Shown piece after piece: positions 41,917 through 50,855 of a stretch of DNA of 64,000 bases. The stretch's first letter is position 1, and every line of letters starts with the position of its first letter. The notes under the pieces are model-generated. The model did no database searches, was not told the DNA's origin, and saw nothing but the letters and a program-made list of their open reading frames with translations. The stretch is from Terriglobia bacterium (GTDB lineage: Bacteria > Acidobacteriota > Terriglobia > Bryobacterales > Bryobacteraceae): NCBI GenBank assembly GCA_025350105.1, contig JANXYJ010000106.1, positions 23,588 through 87,587 on the forward strand. The letters run 5' to 3'. Made by a program: the position numbers and the translations under genes.

Positions 41917-42285
41917 GGGTACACGTTCTTGTCCATCGGCGGAGGGCGGGGAATTGGTTAGCGCAACACGCTGAACGCAACACGCTGAACAACGAACTCA
42001 ACAAAAACTGGGAGCAACAGGCAGTTGCTCCGAATATTACCTGCCCAGGAATTCCCCTAGCCTAAGAATGCCCGATTGAACGTTCGAGCGTTCTAAAACA
42101 TTAATTTCCTTCCATGTTTTATTAAAATTAGTTCATATCATGCATTTGTACGAGTCTCCTACTAGCGGTAGCCGCTGGATCCCAAACCTGCACAACTTTA
42201 GTCCCGAAAATGGCGAATAAATAGCGTAGATCACACCCCTGTAGCGAAAGTACTTGCAATACTTTAGCTCTTTCGTTTACACTTC
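41917..42285. other. Divergent gap between the glycan operon and the dcw cluster
   Basis: No gene. It contains the 14-bp tandem repeat (41963-41990), a near-palindrome GAACGTTCGAGCGTTC (42078-42093, 14 of 16 positions symmetric), and a very AT-rich stretch from about 42094 to 42160 that contrasts with the GC-rich surroundings. These are probably promoter and regulator sites for the dcw cluster, and perhaps for the glycan operon; I cannot fix a transcription start. Confidence 0.5.
41963..41990. repeat. 14-bp perfect tandem repeat
   Basis: GCAACACGCTGAAC at 41963-41976 is repeated without change at 41977-41990, upstream of the GT2 gene. Confidence 0.9.
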
Positions 42286-42342
42286 AGTGGTACGAAGTGG
42301 CAAGAAATGGTCAGTGAGTGGCCTGAAAGTGGATTGAAGTGG
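42286..42342 (+). promoter_or_regulatory. Six-box AGTGG array, candidate MraZ operator
   Basis: AGTGG at 42286, 42296, 42317, 42328 and 42338, and AATGG at 42306, spaced 10, 10, 11, 11 and 10 bases. E. coli MraZ binds TGGGN boxes with 10-base spacing just before its own gene; the position and period here match that design. The last box overlaps GTG 42339. Confidence 0.7.
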
Positions 42343-42854
42343 TAGAACAGGTGGTTGGAACTGGCGGATCGGGGCCTATGGCCCCACCGGCTCCATACGT
42401 GGAGCCGCCCCATTCCATTGCCCAAACGCGGGTGGACGACAAGGGGCGGTTAAAGCTCCCCGCGGAGTTTTTGGAATACCTGAAGAAACTGAGTGTGGAA
42501 AGAGTTTTCGTCACGACGATTGATAGGCGGATAGTTCGACTATACCCGATTTCAGTTTGGAAAACGAACGAAAATTTATTTGAAAACGCGGGCGAAGATG
42601 CCGAAACGGCGGAGGACGTCGCTTATGTTGCAAAGCATTTTGGCGGCGATTCGGACATCGACTCTCAGGGGCGGGTGCTGATCCCGTCCCTGATCCGGAG
42701 TCTGCTGGATCTGGAATCGCAGACGGTATTCGTGGATCACTACCACGGCCGTATCAATGTATCCACCAAAGCGGTCCACGAAGAAAAACTGAATCGTGCT
42801 TTTGCGAACTTGGGTGACAAAGTGAAGGCGCTCGAGAAAAAAGGTTTGAAGTAG
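42339..42854 (+). CDS. mraZ: Transcriptional regulator MraZ
   Basis: 171 aa. Two AbrB-like MraZ half-domains with the DxxGR motif: RVDDKGRLKLPAEFLEYL (residues about 31-48) and DIDSQGRVLIPSLIRSLL (about 107-124). MraZ forms an octamer-like ring and represses the dcw promoter by binding tandem boxes. The family is about 145-150 aa; the N-terminal 20-30 residues are extra. GTG 42339 lies inside the last AGTGG box; ATG 42378 (MAPPAPY) would leave all boxes upstream and is a credible alternative start. Confidence 0.93.
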   Translation: MVEQVVGTGGSGPMAPPAPYVEPPHSIAQTRVDDKGRLKLPAEFLEYLKKLSVERVFVTTIDRRIVRLYPISVWKTNENLFENAGEDAETAEDVAYVAKHFGGDSDIDSQGRVLIPSLIRSLLDLESQTVFVDHYHGRINVSTKAVHEEKLNRAFANLGDKVKALEKKGLK

Positions 42855-42863
42855 TGACTCACC

Positions 42864-43826
42864 ATGCAGACCAACTCGGAACAGGTGCCACCCCCGGCGC
42901 ACGTACCAGTCATGTTACGCGAGTGCATGGACTACCTGGCGCTGCAGTCGGATGGCATTTTCTTGGACGCGACGTGCGGGCTGGGTGGACATACGGGAGC
43001 CATCGCCCGCTATCTGCGGGACGCGGCGGGCGCAGGTTTTGTGATCAGCTGCGACCGGGATTTGGAGAGTTTGCAGCAGGCCAAGGTGAACACCCAGGAC
43101 TGCGCCGAACGCATCCGGTTTTGTCAGGCACGATTTTCCCGGTTGGTGGAAACGGTACCGTTCGAAATAGAAAAAGACGCGCTAGCGAAAGAGACGCAAG
43201 TGGGACGCAGAAGCCCACGCAAGCTGGACGGTTTGCTAGCCGATCTGGGAGTTTCGCGGTATCAGCTAACCCAGCCGGAGCGAGGCTTTTCGCTGATGGC
43301 GGACGGGCCCTTGGATATGCGGATGAGCCGCGCGGGAGAGTCGGCTTCGGGGCAGACCGCCGCCGATCTGGTGAATTACGAATCGGAAAAACAACTCGCC
43401 GACTTGATCTATCAATTGGGCGAGGAAAGGAGGAGCCGAAGAATAGCCAGAGCAATCGTGCGGGCGCGACCGATCACGACGACCGGCGAGCTGGCCGCGC
43501 TGATTGAAAGCGTTGTGCCCCGCACGGGCAAACTTCATCCCGCAACCCAGGCTTTTATGGCGTTGCGCATGGCGGTAAACGAAGAACAACAGGAACTGGA
43601 TGCGCTTATGGAGGCGATCCCCAAGCTTGTAAGACCAGGCGGAAGGGTGGTGATCCTAACATTCATGTCGCTGGAAGATCGCAAGGTGAAGCAGAGTTTT
43701 CAGGCTCTGCGAAAGGATAAGCGGGTGACAATCTTAACCTCCCACGTCGTCCGTCCTAGCGAAGAGGAAGTGGAGTTGAATCCACCGTCGCGCAGCGCCA
43801 AGCTACGCGCAGTGGAGATGCTTTAG
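42864..43826 (+). CDS. rsmH: 16S rRNA (cytosine-1402-N4)-methyltransferase RsmH
   Basis: 320 aa. Motifs: HVPVMLRECMDYLALQSDGIFLDATCGLGGHTGAIARYL (SAM site), LDGLLADLGVSRYQLTQPERGFSLMADGPLDMRM, NYESEKQLADLIYQLGEERRSRRIARAIVRARP, and FMALRMAVNEEQQELDALM, all RsmH (MraW) marks. It methylates N4 of C1402 in 16S rRNA. It begins nine bases after the mraZ stop. C-terminus EVELNPPSRSAKLRAVE is standard. Confidence 0.96.
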   Translation: MQTNSEQVPPPAHVPVMLRECMDYLALQSDGIFLDATCGLGGHTGAIARYLRDAAGAGFVISCDRDLESLQQAKVNTQDCAERIRFCQARFSRLVETVPFEIEKDALAKETQVGRRSPRKLDGLLADLGVSRYQLTQPERGFSLMADGPLDMRMSRAGESASGQTAADLVNYESEKQLADLIYQLGEERRSRRIARAIVRARPITTTGELAALIESVVPRTGKLHPATQAFMALRMAVNEEQQELDALMEAIPKLVRPGGRVVILTFMSLEDRKVKQSFQALRKDKRVTILTSHVVRPSEEEVELNPPSRSAKLRAVEML

Positions 43827-44040
43827 CAGGGAGATGCTTTAAAAGAGGCGCAGTTTTCAGCCACGGGCGTAAGACCTGGCAGTGACGATCCGGCAGTGTT
43901 CCCGAGAAGAACCGCTGCCAGAGAAGCCACGGCAGGCTCCCCCGGCGCCCGGGGCTGAGGATTGATCTGGGTATCAGCTAAGTAAGCCGGCGAGTCCGGT
44001 GTGAATCAATGAGTTCCGCGGGCACGGAGGAGAACTAAAA
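43827..44040 (+). other. Structured 214-nt gap between rsmH and ftsL
   Basis: The other gaps from mraZ to ftsA are far shorter, down to overlaps. This one can fold: CTGGCAG (43876-43882) with CTGCCAG (43915-43921), and a GC-rich hairpin CCCCGG-CGC-CCGGGG (43940-43954). No T-run follows, so it is not a plain terminator. No ORF is seen; it ends in the ftsL ribosome site GGAGGAG. It could be a leader with regulatory structure. It matches no riboswitch I can recall. Confidence 0.5.
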
Positions 44041-44577
44041 ATGGCGGCTCTAGCAAACATCTACTCGAAAGTAATGGAGAGGCACTCGAACGGGATGCAG
44101 TATGGGGCGAACGCCGCCCCACGTGCCAACCTGGCTGCGGGCGCGTTTCCCGATTACGCCCCCCTGCGCGTATTCGCGAACGAAGACATTTACTTTCATG
44201 TGAAGCACATCGACAACTCTGGAGTTGTGCGTGCAACCGACCCTAGCCAAGGCCGCCAGGCGTGGAAGATGATTGGCGGCGTTGGTATTGCTTCGGTGAG
44301 TGTGATTGGCATGTTGTTGGCCGGAGCTTACGGGCTATTGGCGGGCTATCACGTGCAGGATCTGCAAAAAGAGCGCGCGCGGCTGGAGGCAGAACGCTCT
44401 GAACTGGATGTGCAAAGTCTGAACGCCATGCCGCCTTCTCGTATGGAAAAGCTGGCCAGGGAACAGTTCGTCACCGATCCTTCGTTGCAAAAGATGGTGT
44501 ATCTGGATGGCGCGAGCGATAGCGCCGGCGACGGTCCGGCGGTAGCGTCGGCGAAAGCACCGGCCAGCAAGCGCTAA
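44041..44577 (+). CDS. ftsL: Cell division protein FtsL-like
   Basis: 178 aa, one transmembrane helix (IGGVGIASVSVIGMLLAGAYGLLAGY, about residues 79-104), followed by a short periplasmic coiled coil (VQDLQKERARLEAERSELDVQSLNAM) and PSRMEKLAREQFVTDPSLQKMVYLDG. This layout and its place between rsmH and ftsI identify FtsL, which binds FtsB and FtsQ in the divisome. The 78-residue cytoplasmic N-terminus is longer than usual. GGAGGAG lies seven bases before the ATG. Confidence 0.85.
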   Translation: MAALANIYSKVMERHSNGMQYGANAAPRANLAAGAFPDYAPLRVFANEDIYFHVKHIDNSGVVRATDPSQGRQAWKMIGGVGIASVSVIGMLLAGAYGLLAGYHVQDLQKERARLEAERSELDVQSLNAMPPSRMEKLAREQFVTDPSLQKMVYLDGASDSAGDGPAVASAKAPASKR

Positions 44578-44694
44578 GCGCTTGTCAGTAGCTCTTTTGC
44601 GGCCCGCTTTTTTGCCGGTCTGATTTTTCAAGTCCCAGCGGCCGGCTTTCTCAACTTGATTTTCAAATTTTCGTTTGGCGATGAGGGAATTGGT

Positions 44695-46770
44695 ATGACG
44701 GAAACGCAGCCGGCACGCCGGTTGAAAATACTCTTGTGGCTGGTGTTAGCCTGGGCCGTTGTTGTGGTGGGGCGCCTGCTGTTCTTTCAGGTGACGCATC
44801 GTGACGAACTGCTACTGCTAGCGCAAAGGCAACAGCAGAAAATCGCCGAACGTCCGGCGCAGCGAGGCGCGATTCTCGATCGCGCTGGTCGACCCCTGGC
44901 CAAGACATTAATGCAGCGCTCCATCGCCCTGCATCCCCGGCGCATCAAGGACCCCTGGGTCACGGCCTCTCTGTTGGCCCCGTTGCTCAACCTGAACCGC
45001 GGTGACGTCATTGCCCAAATCAAGGACGCCAAGGCGCACAATCGCGGCTTCATGTGGTTGAAGCGCGATGTGGCACTGGAGGAAGAGGCCAGCATTCTCA
45101 GCCTTGGCCGCGAGGAGGTGGAAACCTTCGACGGCTGGAAGCGTTACTATCCGCAAGGTAACCTGGCCCCGCAGGTGGTGGGAACGGTGGGCATGCTGAA
45201 GCCCGAAGACAAAGTGGAGCGCGGCAGTTCCGGCATCGAATTGAGTTTGGATGACGAATTGGCCGGACGCGCAGGAGAAGCCCGCCTGTTCACCGACGGC
45301 CGCCGCCACGTCTATGAAACCCAGACGTTGCTGGAGCCCGACCAGGGCCTGGATGTGATCCTGACCATCGATGCGCAAATTCAATACGCCGCGCAGCAAG
45401 CCCTGGAAGCAGCCGGCAGATTCAGTGGCGCCGAGCAGGGCGCCTTGGTTGCCATCGATCCGAAAACCGGGCAGATTCTGGCCATGGCCAGTTTTCCGAA
45501 CTTCGATCCCACCAAGCTGGTTCGCAAAGGGGAAGATGCCACCGGCCGCCGGAACGTGGCGGTGTCGGCTCCGTTTGAGCCGGGCAGCGTGTTCAAGCTG
45601 ATCACTCTGGCCGCGGCGCTGGAAACCACCAATCTGAAACCGGCGACAATCTTTGGCGGCATCACCGGTTCCATTCAAGTGGGTGATAAACGTATTGGGG
45701 ATCACATTCACACGGGAACGTTGAGCATGGCCGAAATTCTGGCGCAATCCAGCAACGTGGGTGCGGTGCAAATCGGGCAAGCCGTCGGTGCGCCAAATCT
45801 CTACGAATACATTCGCCGCTTCGGTTTCGGGCGCAAAACCAACATCGAACTGCCCGGGGAAGAACCCGGCATGGTGCGCCGGTTGCAGCGCTGGCAAAAA
45901 TATTCGCTGCCCTACGTCTCCATCGGCCACGAGGTCAGCATCACGTCGTTACAAATGGCCTTAGCAGGCGCGGTGATCGCCAACGGTGGCATGCGCGTGC
46001 AACCGCAATTGATCCTGGCACGGCGAAGAGCCGATGGCAGTGAAGTCCGCTATCCGGTGAGCGAAGGCGTTCGCATCATCAAACCCGAGACCGCCATTCA
46101 GCTGCGCCAGATGTCGGAAGGCGTGATCCTGCACGGAACCGGCCGCGCAGCCGCAATACCCGGCTATTATGCCGGCGGCAAAACCGGCTCTGCGCAAATT
46201 TTTGACGCTTCCACCAAAGGTTATTCCCATCACTATAACGCCAGCTTCCTGGGCTTCGCGCCCTTGTCCGACCCGCGCATTGTGGTAGCGGTGACGCTGA
46301 TCGGTACCAGGAATGGCGAAGCCGGTTTTGGCGGCGCCGTGGCGGCACCGGTTTTTAAGGAAGTGGCTTCATCCGCCCTGCGTCTGTTGAATGTGCCGCG
46401 TGATTACACCGACCCGATTGCGCTTGCCAAAGCGGCCAGGGCCAGCAAGAGCGCCGAGAACATCAGCGCTGAGAACATCGGCGATGTAACCCAGGCTGCT
46501 GCGCCGCTGTTGGCGGATACGGCCGATCATGACGATGAAGCGGCAAGCCAACGGCAGGCCCCTCCGCTGCCGTCTTTGGCAAGTAATTTTGCCGCTGGCG
46601 AAAAGGCCCCGGATTTCCGCGGAAAAGCCTTGCGTACAGTGCTGGAAGATGCCGCCGCGCTGGGCATCCAAGTGGATGTGAAGGGCGATGGCATGGCGCG
46701 CGTGCAGGATCCGCTGCCAGGCAGTCCGCTGGCGCCGGGCGCTCACGTGAAGGTTCAGTTTGGACGTTAG
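44695..46770 (+). CDS. ftsI: Peptidoglycan transpeptidase FtsI (PBP3) with C-terminal PASTA domain
   Basis: 691 aa. N-terminal transmembrane helix (ILLWLVLAWAVVVVGRLLFF), dimerisation domain with RGAILDRAGRPLAKT, then transpeptidase with SXXK in PGSVFKLI, SXN in QSSNVGAVQ and KTG in GGKTGSAQIF. The last 60 residues (KAPDFRGKALRTVLEDAAALGIQVDVKGDGMARVQDPLPGSPLAPGAHVKVQF) form a PASTA domain, known from Gram-positive PBP2x and some Bacteroidetes/Acidobacteria but not from E. coli FtsI. It crosslinks septal peptidoglycan. ATG 44695 has GAGGGA six bases before; the frame extends 13 codons upstream without support. Confidence 0.95.
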   Translation: MTETQPARRLKILLWLVLAWAVVVVGRLLFFQVTHRDELLLLAQRQQQKIAERPAQRGAILDRAGRPLAKTLMQRSIALHPRRIKDPWVTASLLAPLLNLNRGDVIAQIKDAKAHNRGFMWLKRDVALEEEASILSLGREEVETFDGWKRYYPQGNLAPQVVGTVGMLKPEDKVERGSSGIELSLDDELAGRAGEARLFTDGRRHVYETQTLLEPDQGLDVILTIDAQIQYAAQQALEAAGRFSGAEQGALVAIDPKTGQILAMASFPNFDPTKLVRKGEDATGRRNVAVSAPFEPGSVFKLITLAAALETTNLKPATIFGGITGSIQVGDKRIGDHIHTGTLSMAEILAQSSNVGAVQIGQAVGAPNLYEYIRRFGFGRKTNIELPGEEPGMVRRLQRWQKYSLPYVSIGHEVSITSLQMALAGAVIANGGMRVQPQLILARRRADGSEVRYPVSEGVRIIKPETAIQLRQMSEGVILHGTGRAAAIPGYYAGGKTGSAQIFDASTKGYSHHYNASFLGFAPLSDPRIVVAVTLIGTRNGEAGFGGAVAAPVFKEVASSALRLLNVPRDYTDPIALAKAARASKSAENISAENIGDVTQAAAPLLADTADHDDEAASQRQAPPLPSLASNFAAGEKAPDFRGKALRTVLEDAAALGIQVDVKGDGMARVQDPLPGSPLAPGAHVKVQFGR

Positions 46771-46776
46771 AGACCC

Positions 46777-48336
46777 ATGCCAGTGCCGATGAATCTGCGC
46801 GCCGTGCTGGACGGCGTAAAACTTCGCCGGCCGATAGCCGAAACATTATTGGAGAAGAACGTCGCGGGTTTGGAGTATGATTCGAGGCGCGTGAGTAAGG
46901 ACACATTGTTCTTTGCCTTTCCAGGTTCGCGTGTGGACGGCCGCCAGTTTGCCCAGGATGCTATCGCCAAAGGTATATGCGCCGTGATCAGCGAACTGCC
47001 CGCGCCCGAAGGTCTGCCGGAAGGTCTCGAAGACAATCAACCGCATTGGGTTCAAGTGGAGCACGGCCGCAAGGCAATGGCCGCGGCGGCGGCGAATTTC
47101 TACGGGCATCCCGATAGGCGCATTCACTTCACCGGGGTCACCGGAACCAACGGAAAAACCACCACGGCCTACTTAATCGATGGCATTTTGCGCCACGCGG
47201 GTAAAGTCACCGGCATGATTGGCACCGTGGAGTATCGCATTGCCGGAGAAACCAGGAATGCGGTAAACACCACGCCGGAATCACTCGATGTGATGCGATT
47301 GGCCGAGGAGTTAGAGCAACGCGGCGGAACGTTCTTGACCATGGAAGTTTCCTCGCACGGCTTGGCCTTGGCGCGAATCTACGGGCTGTGCTTTCATACT
47401 GCCGTGTTCACTAACCTAACGCCAGATCATCTGGATTTTCACCACAGCATGGAGGACTACGCCGCAGCCAAGCGCTTATTGTTCCAGCCGGAAAGTGGCG
47501 TAGGTCCGCAATGGGCGGTGTTGAATCGGGACGACCCGGCAAGCGATCAAATGCTGCCGCACAGCGGAACCCGGGTGTTGTGGTACGGCGTTGGCGAAAA
47601 TGCAGAGTTGCGTGCCGAAAACGTGCGCTCCGGCTTTGATGGTTTACATTTTGAGCTGGTGTACGGTGGCCAAGGCCAGCCGATTCAGTCCACCCTGGTA
47701 GGCAGTTTTAATGTCTTAAACATTTTGGCGGCCGCTGGCGCGGCAATCAGTTATGGCTTGGACCTGGCAACCATCGCCGACGGAATCGCGGCATGCCCCG
47801 CCGTGCCGGGGAGATTTGAGCGCGTCGAATGCGGCCAGCCTTTCCTGGTGGTGGTCGACTTTGCGCACACCGACGACGCCCTGCGAAACGTCCTGCGCGT
47901 TTCCCGCGACCTGCTACAGGCCCAGTCGCAACAGCGCAAGTCGGCGGGCCGGCTGATCACGGTCTTCGGCTGCGGCGGCGATCGCGATCGCTCCAAGCGT
48001 CCCATCATGGGCGCAACCGCCGCGCAACTGAGCGATTTCGTGGTGCTGACATCAGACAATCCGCGCTCGGAAGATCCGCTCGACATCATGAACGACGTTA
48101 TGGTGGGCCTGGGCCGTTTTGACACCCCGCACATCTCCCAACCAGATCGCGCCCAGGCCCTTCGCCTTGCCTTCGAGCAAGCCCGGCCCGGCGATCTGGT
48201 ATTGATCGCGGGTAAGGGGCACGAGCCTTATCAAATATTGAAGGACCGCACGATTGAGTTTGATGACCGCGACACCGCGCGGCATATTTTACGGCACATG
48301 GGCTACGGCAAAGTGGAGACCGGCGTTTTGAAATGA
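46777..48336 (+). CDS. murE: UDP-MurNAc-tripeptide synthetase MurE
   Basis: 519 aa. Mur ligase ATP site GVTGTNGKTTTAYLIDGIL (residues about 116-134), NTTPESLDVMRLAEELEQRGGTFLTMEVSSHGLAL, LTPDHLDFHHSMEDYAAAKRLLF, and the substrate motif SDNPRSEDPLDIMNDV. The DNPR form marks enzymes that add meso-diaminopimelate, so the peptidoglycan is probably DAP type. Six bases after ftsI; ATG 46789 is a possible alternative start. Its stop overlaps murF. Confidence 0.96.
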   Translation: MPVPMNLRAVLDGVKLRRPIAETLLEKNVAGLEYDSRRVSKDTLFFAFPGSRVDGRQFAQDAIAKGICAVISELPAPEGLPEGLEDNQPHWVQVEHGRKAMAAAAANFYGHPDRRIHFTGVTGTNGKTTTAYLIDGILRHAGKVTGMIGTVEYRIAGETRNAVNTTPESLDVMRLAEELEQRGGTFLTMEVSSHGLALARIYGLCFHTAVFTNLTPDHLDFHHSMEDYAAAKRLLFQPESGVGPQWAVLNRDDPASDQMLPHSGTRVLWYGVGENAELRAENVRSGFDGLHFELVYGGQGQPIQSTLVGSFNVLNILAAAGAAISYGLDLATIADGIAACPAVPGRFERVECGQPFLVVVDFAHTDDALRNVLRVSRDLLQAQSQQRKSAGRLITVFGCGGDRDRSKRPIMGATAAQLSDFVVLTSDNPRSEDPLDIMNDVMVGLGRFDTPHISQPDRAQALRLAFEQARPGDLVLIAGKGHEPYQILKDRTIEFDDRDTARHILRHMGYGKVETGVLK

Positions 48337-49721
48337 AGTTTCGTCTGGACGAGATCGCGCGCGCGCTCAACACATCGGTACCCACGGGTTGTGAGGCGCG
48401 CTTAGCGGAAGGATGGTCAATTGACTCGAGAACATTGCAGCCAGGAGATGTTTTCTTCGCACTCAGTGGGCCGCAGCACGATGGTCACGCATACGTCGAA
48501 GCAGCGTGGCGCCGCGGAGCAGGGGCCGCGGTGGTCAGTGAAACTTTTTCTGAAACCCCTGGCCTGGATCACGTTGCCTATGGCACTGGCTGCCTCTTGC
48601 GCGTCGCAAACCCGCTGCATGCTTTACAAACCCTGGCTGGCTGGGCGCGCCGCCAGTGGCGCGGGCAGGTAGTTGCCGTCACAGGCAGCGCGGGAAAAAC
48701 CACCTCCAAGGAAATGATCGCTGAAATGTTATCGCTGACGATGCATACCGATAAAAACCCAGGCAATCTGAATAATCACATCGGGCTGCCGTTGTCGTTA
48801 TTGCGTCTGCAGCCGAAGGCACAGGTGGCGGTTCTCGAAATGGGCATGAATCACAGCGGCGAGATTCGCGATTTAGCGCGTATCGCGCTGCCGGATGTTG
48901 GCGTGGTCACCAACGTGGGGTACGCACATGTGGAGAACTTCGACTCCATTCATGGAATCGCCGCTGCTAAGCGCGAGCTCATTGAAGCCCTGCCTGCCAG
49001 CGGCACCGCCGTGCTGAACGCCGACGATCCGCTGGTCCGCGAGTTCAGTAAGGTTCACGCCAAGTGCCTTCTCTACGGCCTAGCGGAGCACGCCGACGTG
49101 CGCGGGGAAGATCTCGCCGAACTTCCCGAAGGCACACGTTTCCGCGTAGGCAACGCCTATTTTGATACGCCACTAAAAGGGCGCCATAATGTTTCAAACA
49201 TTTTGTCCGCTATAGCGGTGGCCCGTGTGTTCGGTATCGCTCCCCATCTTCTTGCCGATCGCGTAAGCAAACTGCAGCCCGGCAAAATGCGCGGAGAGCG
49301 GCTCCTGCACCAGGACATTAGCATTTTCAACGATTGTTACAATTCCAATCCCGAAGCTGCCCGCGCCATGCTGGACGTACTCCGTGATACAACGGCGAAA
49401 AAGCGGATCGCGGTACTGGGCGAGATGTTGGAACTCGGCTCCCAGTCCGAAGAACTCCATCGCGAAGTGGGCCAGTACGCGGCGCGCGCCGGTATCGACG
49501 TCCTAATTGGCATTCAGGGCTCCTCTCGCGCCATGATCGAAGCGGCCAAGAAAAGCGGAATGCCGCAAGCGTTTTATGTAGATGACGCAGCCGAAGCAGG
49601 AGCGCTTGCGCGAAAACTCGCCGGCCCCGGCGATGCAATTCTGTTTAAGGGTTCGCGCGGCGTGAAGGTCGAAAAGGCGGTCGAACAATTTATCGGCGCA
49701 AACCCGGGGGGCGCGAACTAA
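48333..49721 (+). CDS. murF: UDP-MurNAc-tripeptide--D-alanyl-D-alanine ligase MurF
   Basis: 462 aa. WSIDSRTLQPGDVFFALSGPQHDGHAYVEAAWRRGAGAAVV, ATP site AVTGSAGKTTSKEMIAEML, NLNNHIGLPLSLL, VLEMGMNHSGEIRDLARIALPDVGVVTNVG, and IFNDCYNSNPEAARAMLDVL. It adds D-Ala-D-Ala to the UDP-MurNAc-tripeptide. The ATG overlaps the murE stop as ATGA (48333-48336). No ddl gene for D-Ala-D-Ala synthesis lies in the cluster. Confidence 0.96.
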   Translation: MKFRLDEIARALNTSVPTGCEARLAEGWSIDSRTLQPGDVFFALSGPQHDGHAYVEAAWRRGAGAAVVSETFSETPGLDHVAYGTGCLLRVANPLHALQTLAGWARRQWRGQVVAVTGSAGKTTSKEMIAEMLSLTMHTDKNPGNLNNHIGLPLSLLRLQPKAQVAVLEMGMNHSGEIRDLARIALPDVGVVTNVGYAHVENFDSIHGIAAAKRELIEALPASGTAVLNADDPLVREFSKVHAKCLLYGLAEHADVRGEDLAELPEGTRFRVGNAYFDTPLKGRHNVSNILSAIAVARVFGIAPHLLADRVSKLQPGKMRGERLLHQDISIFNDCYNSNPEAARAMLDVLRDTTAKKRIAVLGEMLELGSQSEELHREVGQYAARAGIDVLIGIQGSSRAMIEAAKKSGMPQAFYVDDAAEAGALARKLAGPGDAILFKGSRGVKVEKAVEQFIGANPGGAN

Positions 49722-50855
49722 GTGTTCTATTGGCTGTTTTACGAAAAACTCTTCAGCTACTACACGCCCTTCCGCGTCTTTCAGTATTCGACGTTTCGCA
49801 CCGGTATGGCCAGCCTCACTGCGATGTTGATTTCGCTCTTGCTCGGCCCCTGGCTCATCCGCCGGCTGCGCGAATTTCAAATCGGCCAACACATTCGGGA
49901 AGACGGCCCCAAGTCGCATCAGAAAAAGGCCGGTACGCCCACCATGGGCGGAGTACTTATCGTGATCTCTATCGTCGTGCCAACTCTGTTGTGGTCCGAT
50001 CTGTCCCAACCCAGCGTATGGGTGGCGGTGATTGGCCTTGTGAGTTTCGGCGCCGTCGGTTTCATGGATGACTATCTGAAAGTCCGCCGCAAACAAAATT
50101 TGGGATTGACGGCCAAAGCCAAAAGCGGCCTGCAAATCTTGGCGGCTCTCTTGATCGGTGTTGCACTGCTCTCCATGCAGGCGCACGGACTCTACTCCAC
50201 CAACATCAATGTTCCGTTCTTCAAAAATTACAAACCGGACCTCCTCATCAACGTCTGGCTGCACAGCCCCTGGACCTACCCTTTGGCGTTTGTCTTCTTT
50301 TTTGGATTCCTCATTCTCGTCCTGGTAGGCGCGTCGAACGCCGTGAACCTGACCGATGGATTGGACGGTCTCGCTATCGGCCTGATGATCGTCGCGTCAC
50401 TGGCCATGACGGCGCTCTCGTATTTAAGCGGCCACGCCGAATTTGCCAAATATCTGGAGCTTTCGCGTACACCTGGAGCCAGCGAGTTGACTATCTTTTG
50501 CGGAGCAATGACCGGCGCGTCGCTGGGCTTCCTCTGGTTCAACGCGCATCCGGCAGAAGTGTTTATGGGCGACGTCGGCTCTCTTGCTTTGGGTGGCGGG
50601 CTGGGAGCGGTCGCGGTTCTCTTAAAACAAGAAGTCCTGTTATTGTTTATTGGTGGTGTGTACGTAATTGAGGCTGTGTCCGTCATCCTGCAGGTGGGCA
50701 GCTATAAACTGCGCGGCAAGCGCATCTTTAAAATGGCCCCCTTGCATCACCACTTTGAACAATTGGGCTGGCATGAATCAAAAGTGATTATTCGCTTCTG
50801 GATTGCGGGAATTGTGATGGCCTTGTTGGCGCTCACAACTTTAAAACTGAGGTAA
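49722..50855 (+). CDS. mraY: Phospho-MurNAc-pentapeptide transferase MraY
   Basis: 377 aa, ten transmembrane helices. Marks: EDGPKSHQKKAGTPTMGG (residues about 60-77), FMDDYLKVRRKQNLGLTAKAK with the catalytic Asp pair, NAVNLTDGLDGLAIG, and PAEVFMGDVGSLALGGGLGAVAVLLKQE; HHHFEQLGWHESKVIIRFW at the end. It links phospho-MurNAc-pentapeptide to undecaprenyl phosphate, forming lipid I. GTG 49722 follows the murF stop directly. Confidence 0.96.
   Translation: MFYWLFYEKLFSYYTPFRVFQYSTFRTGMASLTAMLISLLLGPWLIRRLREFQIGQHIREDGPKSHQKKAGTPTMGGVLIVISIVVPTLLWSDLSQPSVWVAVIGLVSFGAVGFMDDYLKVRRKQNLGLTAKAKSGLQILAALLIGVALLSMQAHGLYSTNINVPFFKNYKPDLLINVWLHSPWTYPLAFVFFFGFLILVLVGASNAVNLTDGLDGLAIGLMIVASLAMTALSYLSGHAEFAKYLELSRTPGASELTIFCGAMTGASLGFLWFNAHPAEVFMGDVGSLALGGGLGAVAVLLKQEVLLLFIGGVYVIEAVSVILQVGSYKLRGKRIFKMAPLHHHFEQLGWHESKVIIRFWIAGIVMALLALTTLKLR

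Noticed and set aside
43827..44040. Possible cobalamin or other known riboswitch before ftsL
   Set aside because: A few pieces (GCCAC, GGTGTGAATC) looked suggestive, but the conserved core order is absent and ftsL is not a plausible target.
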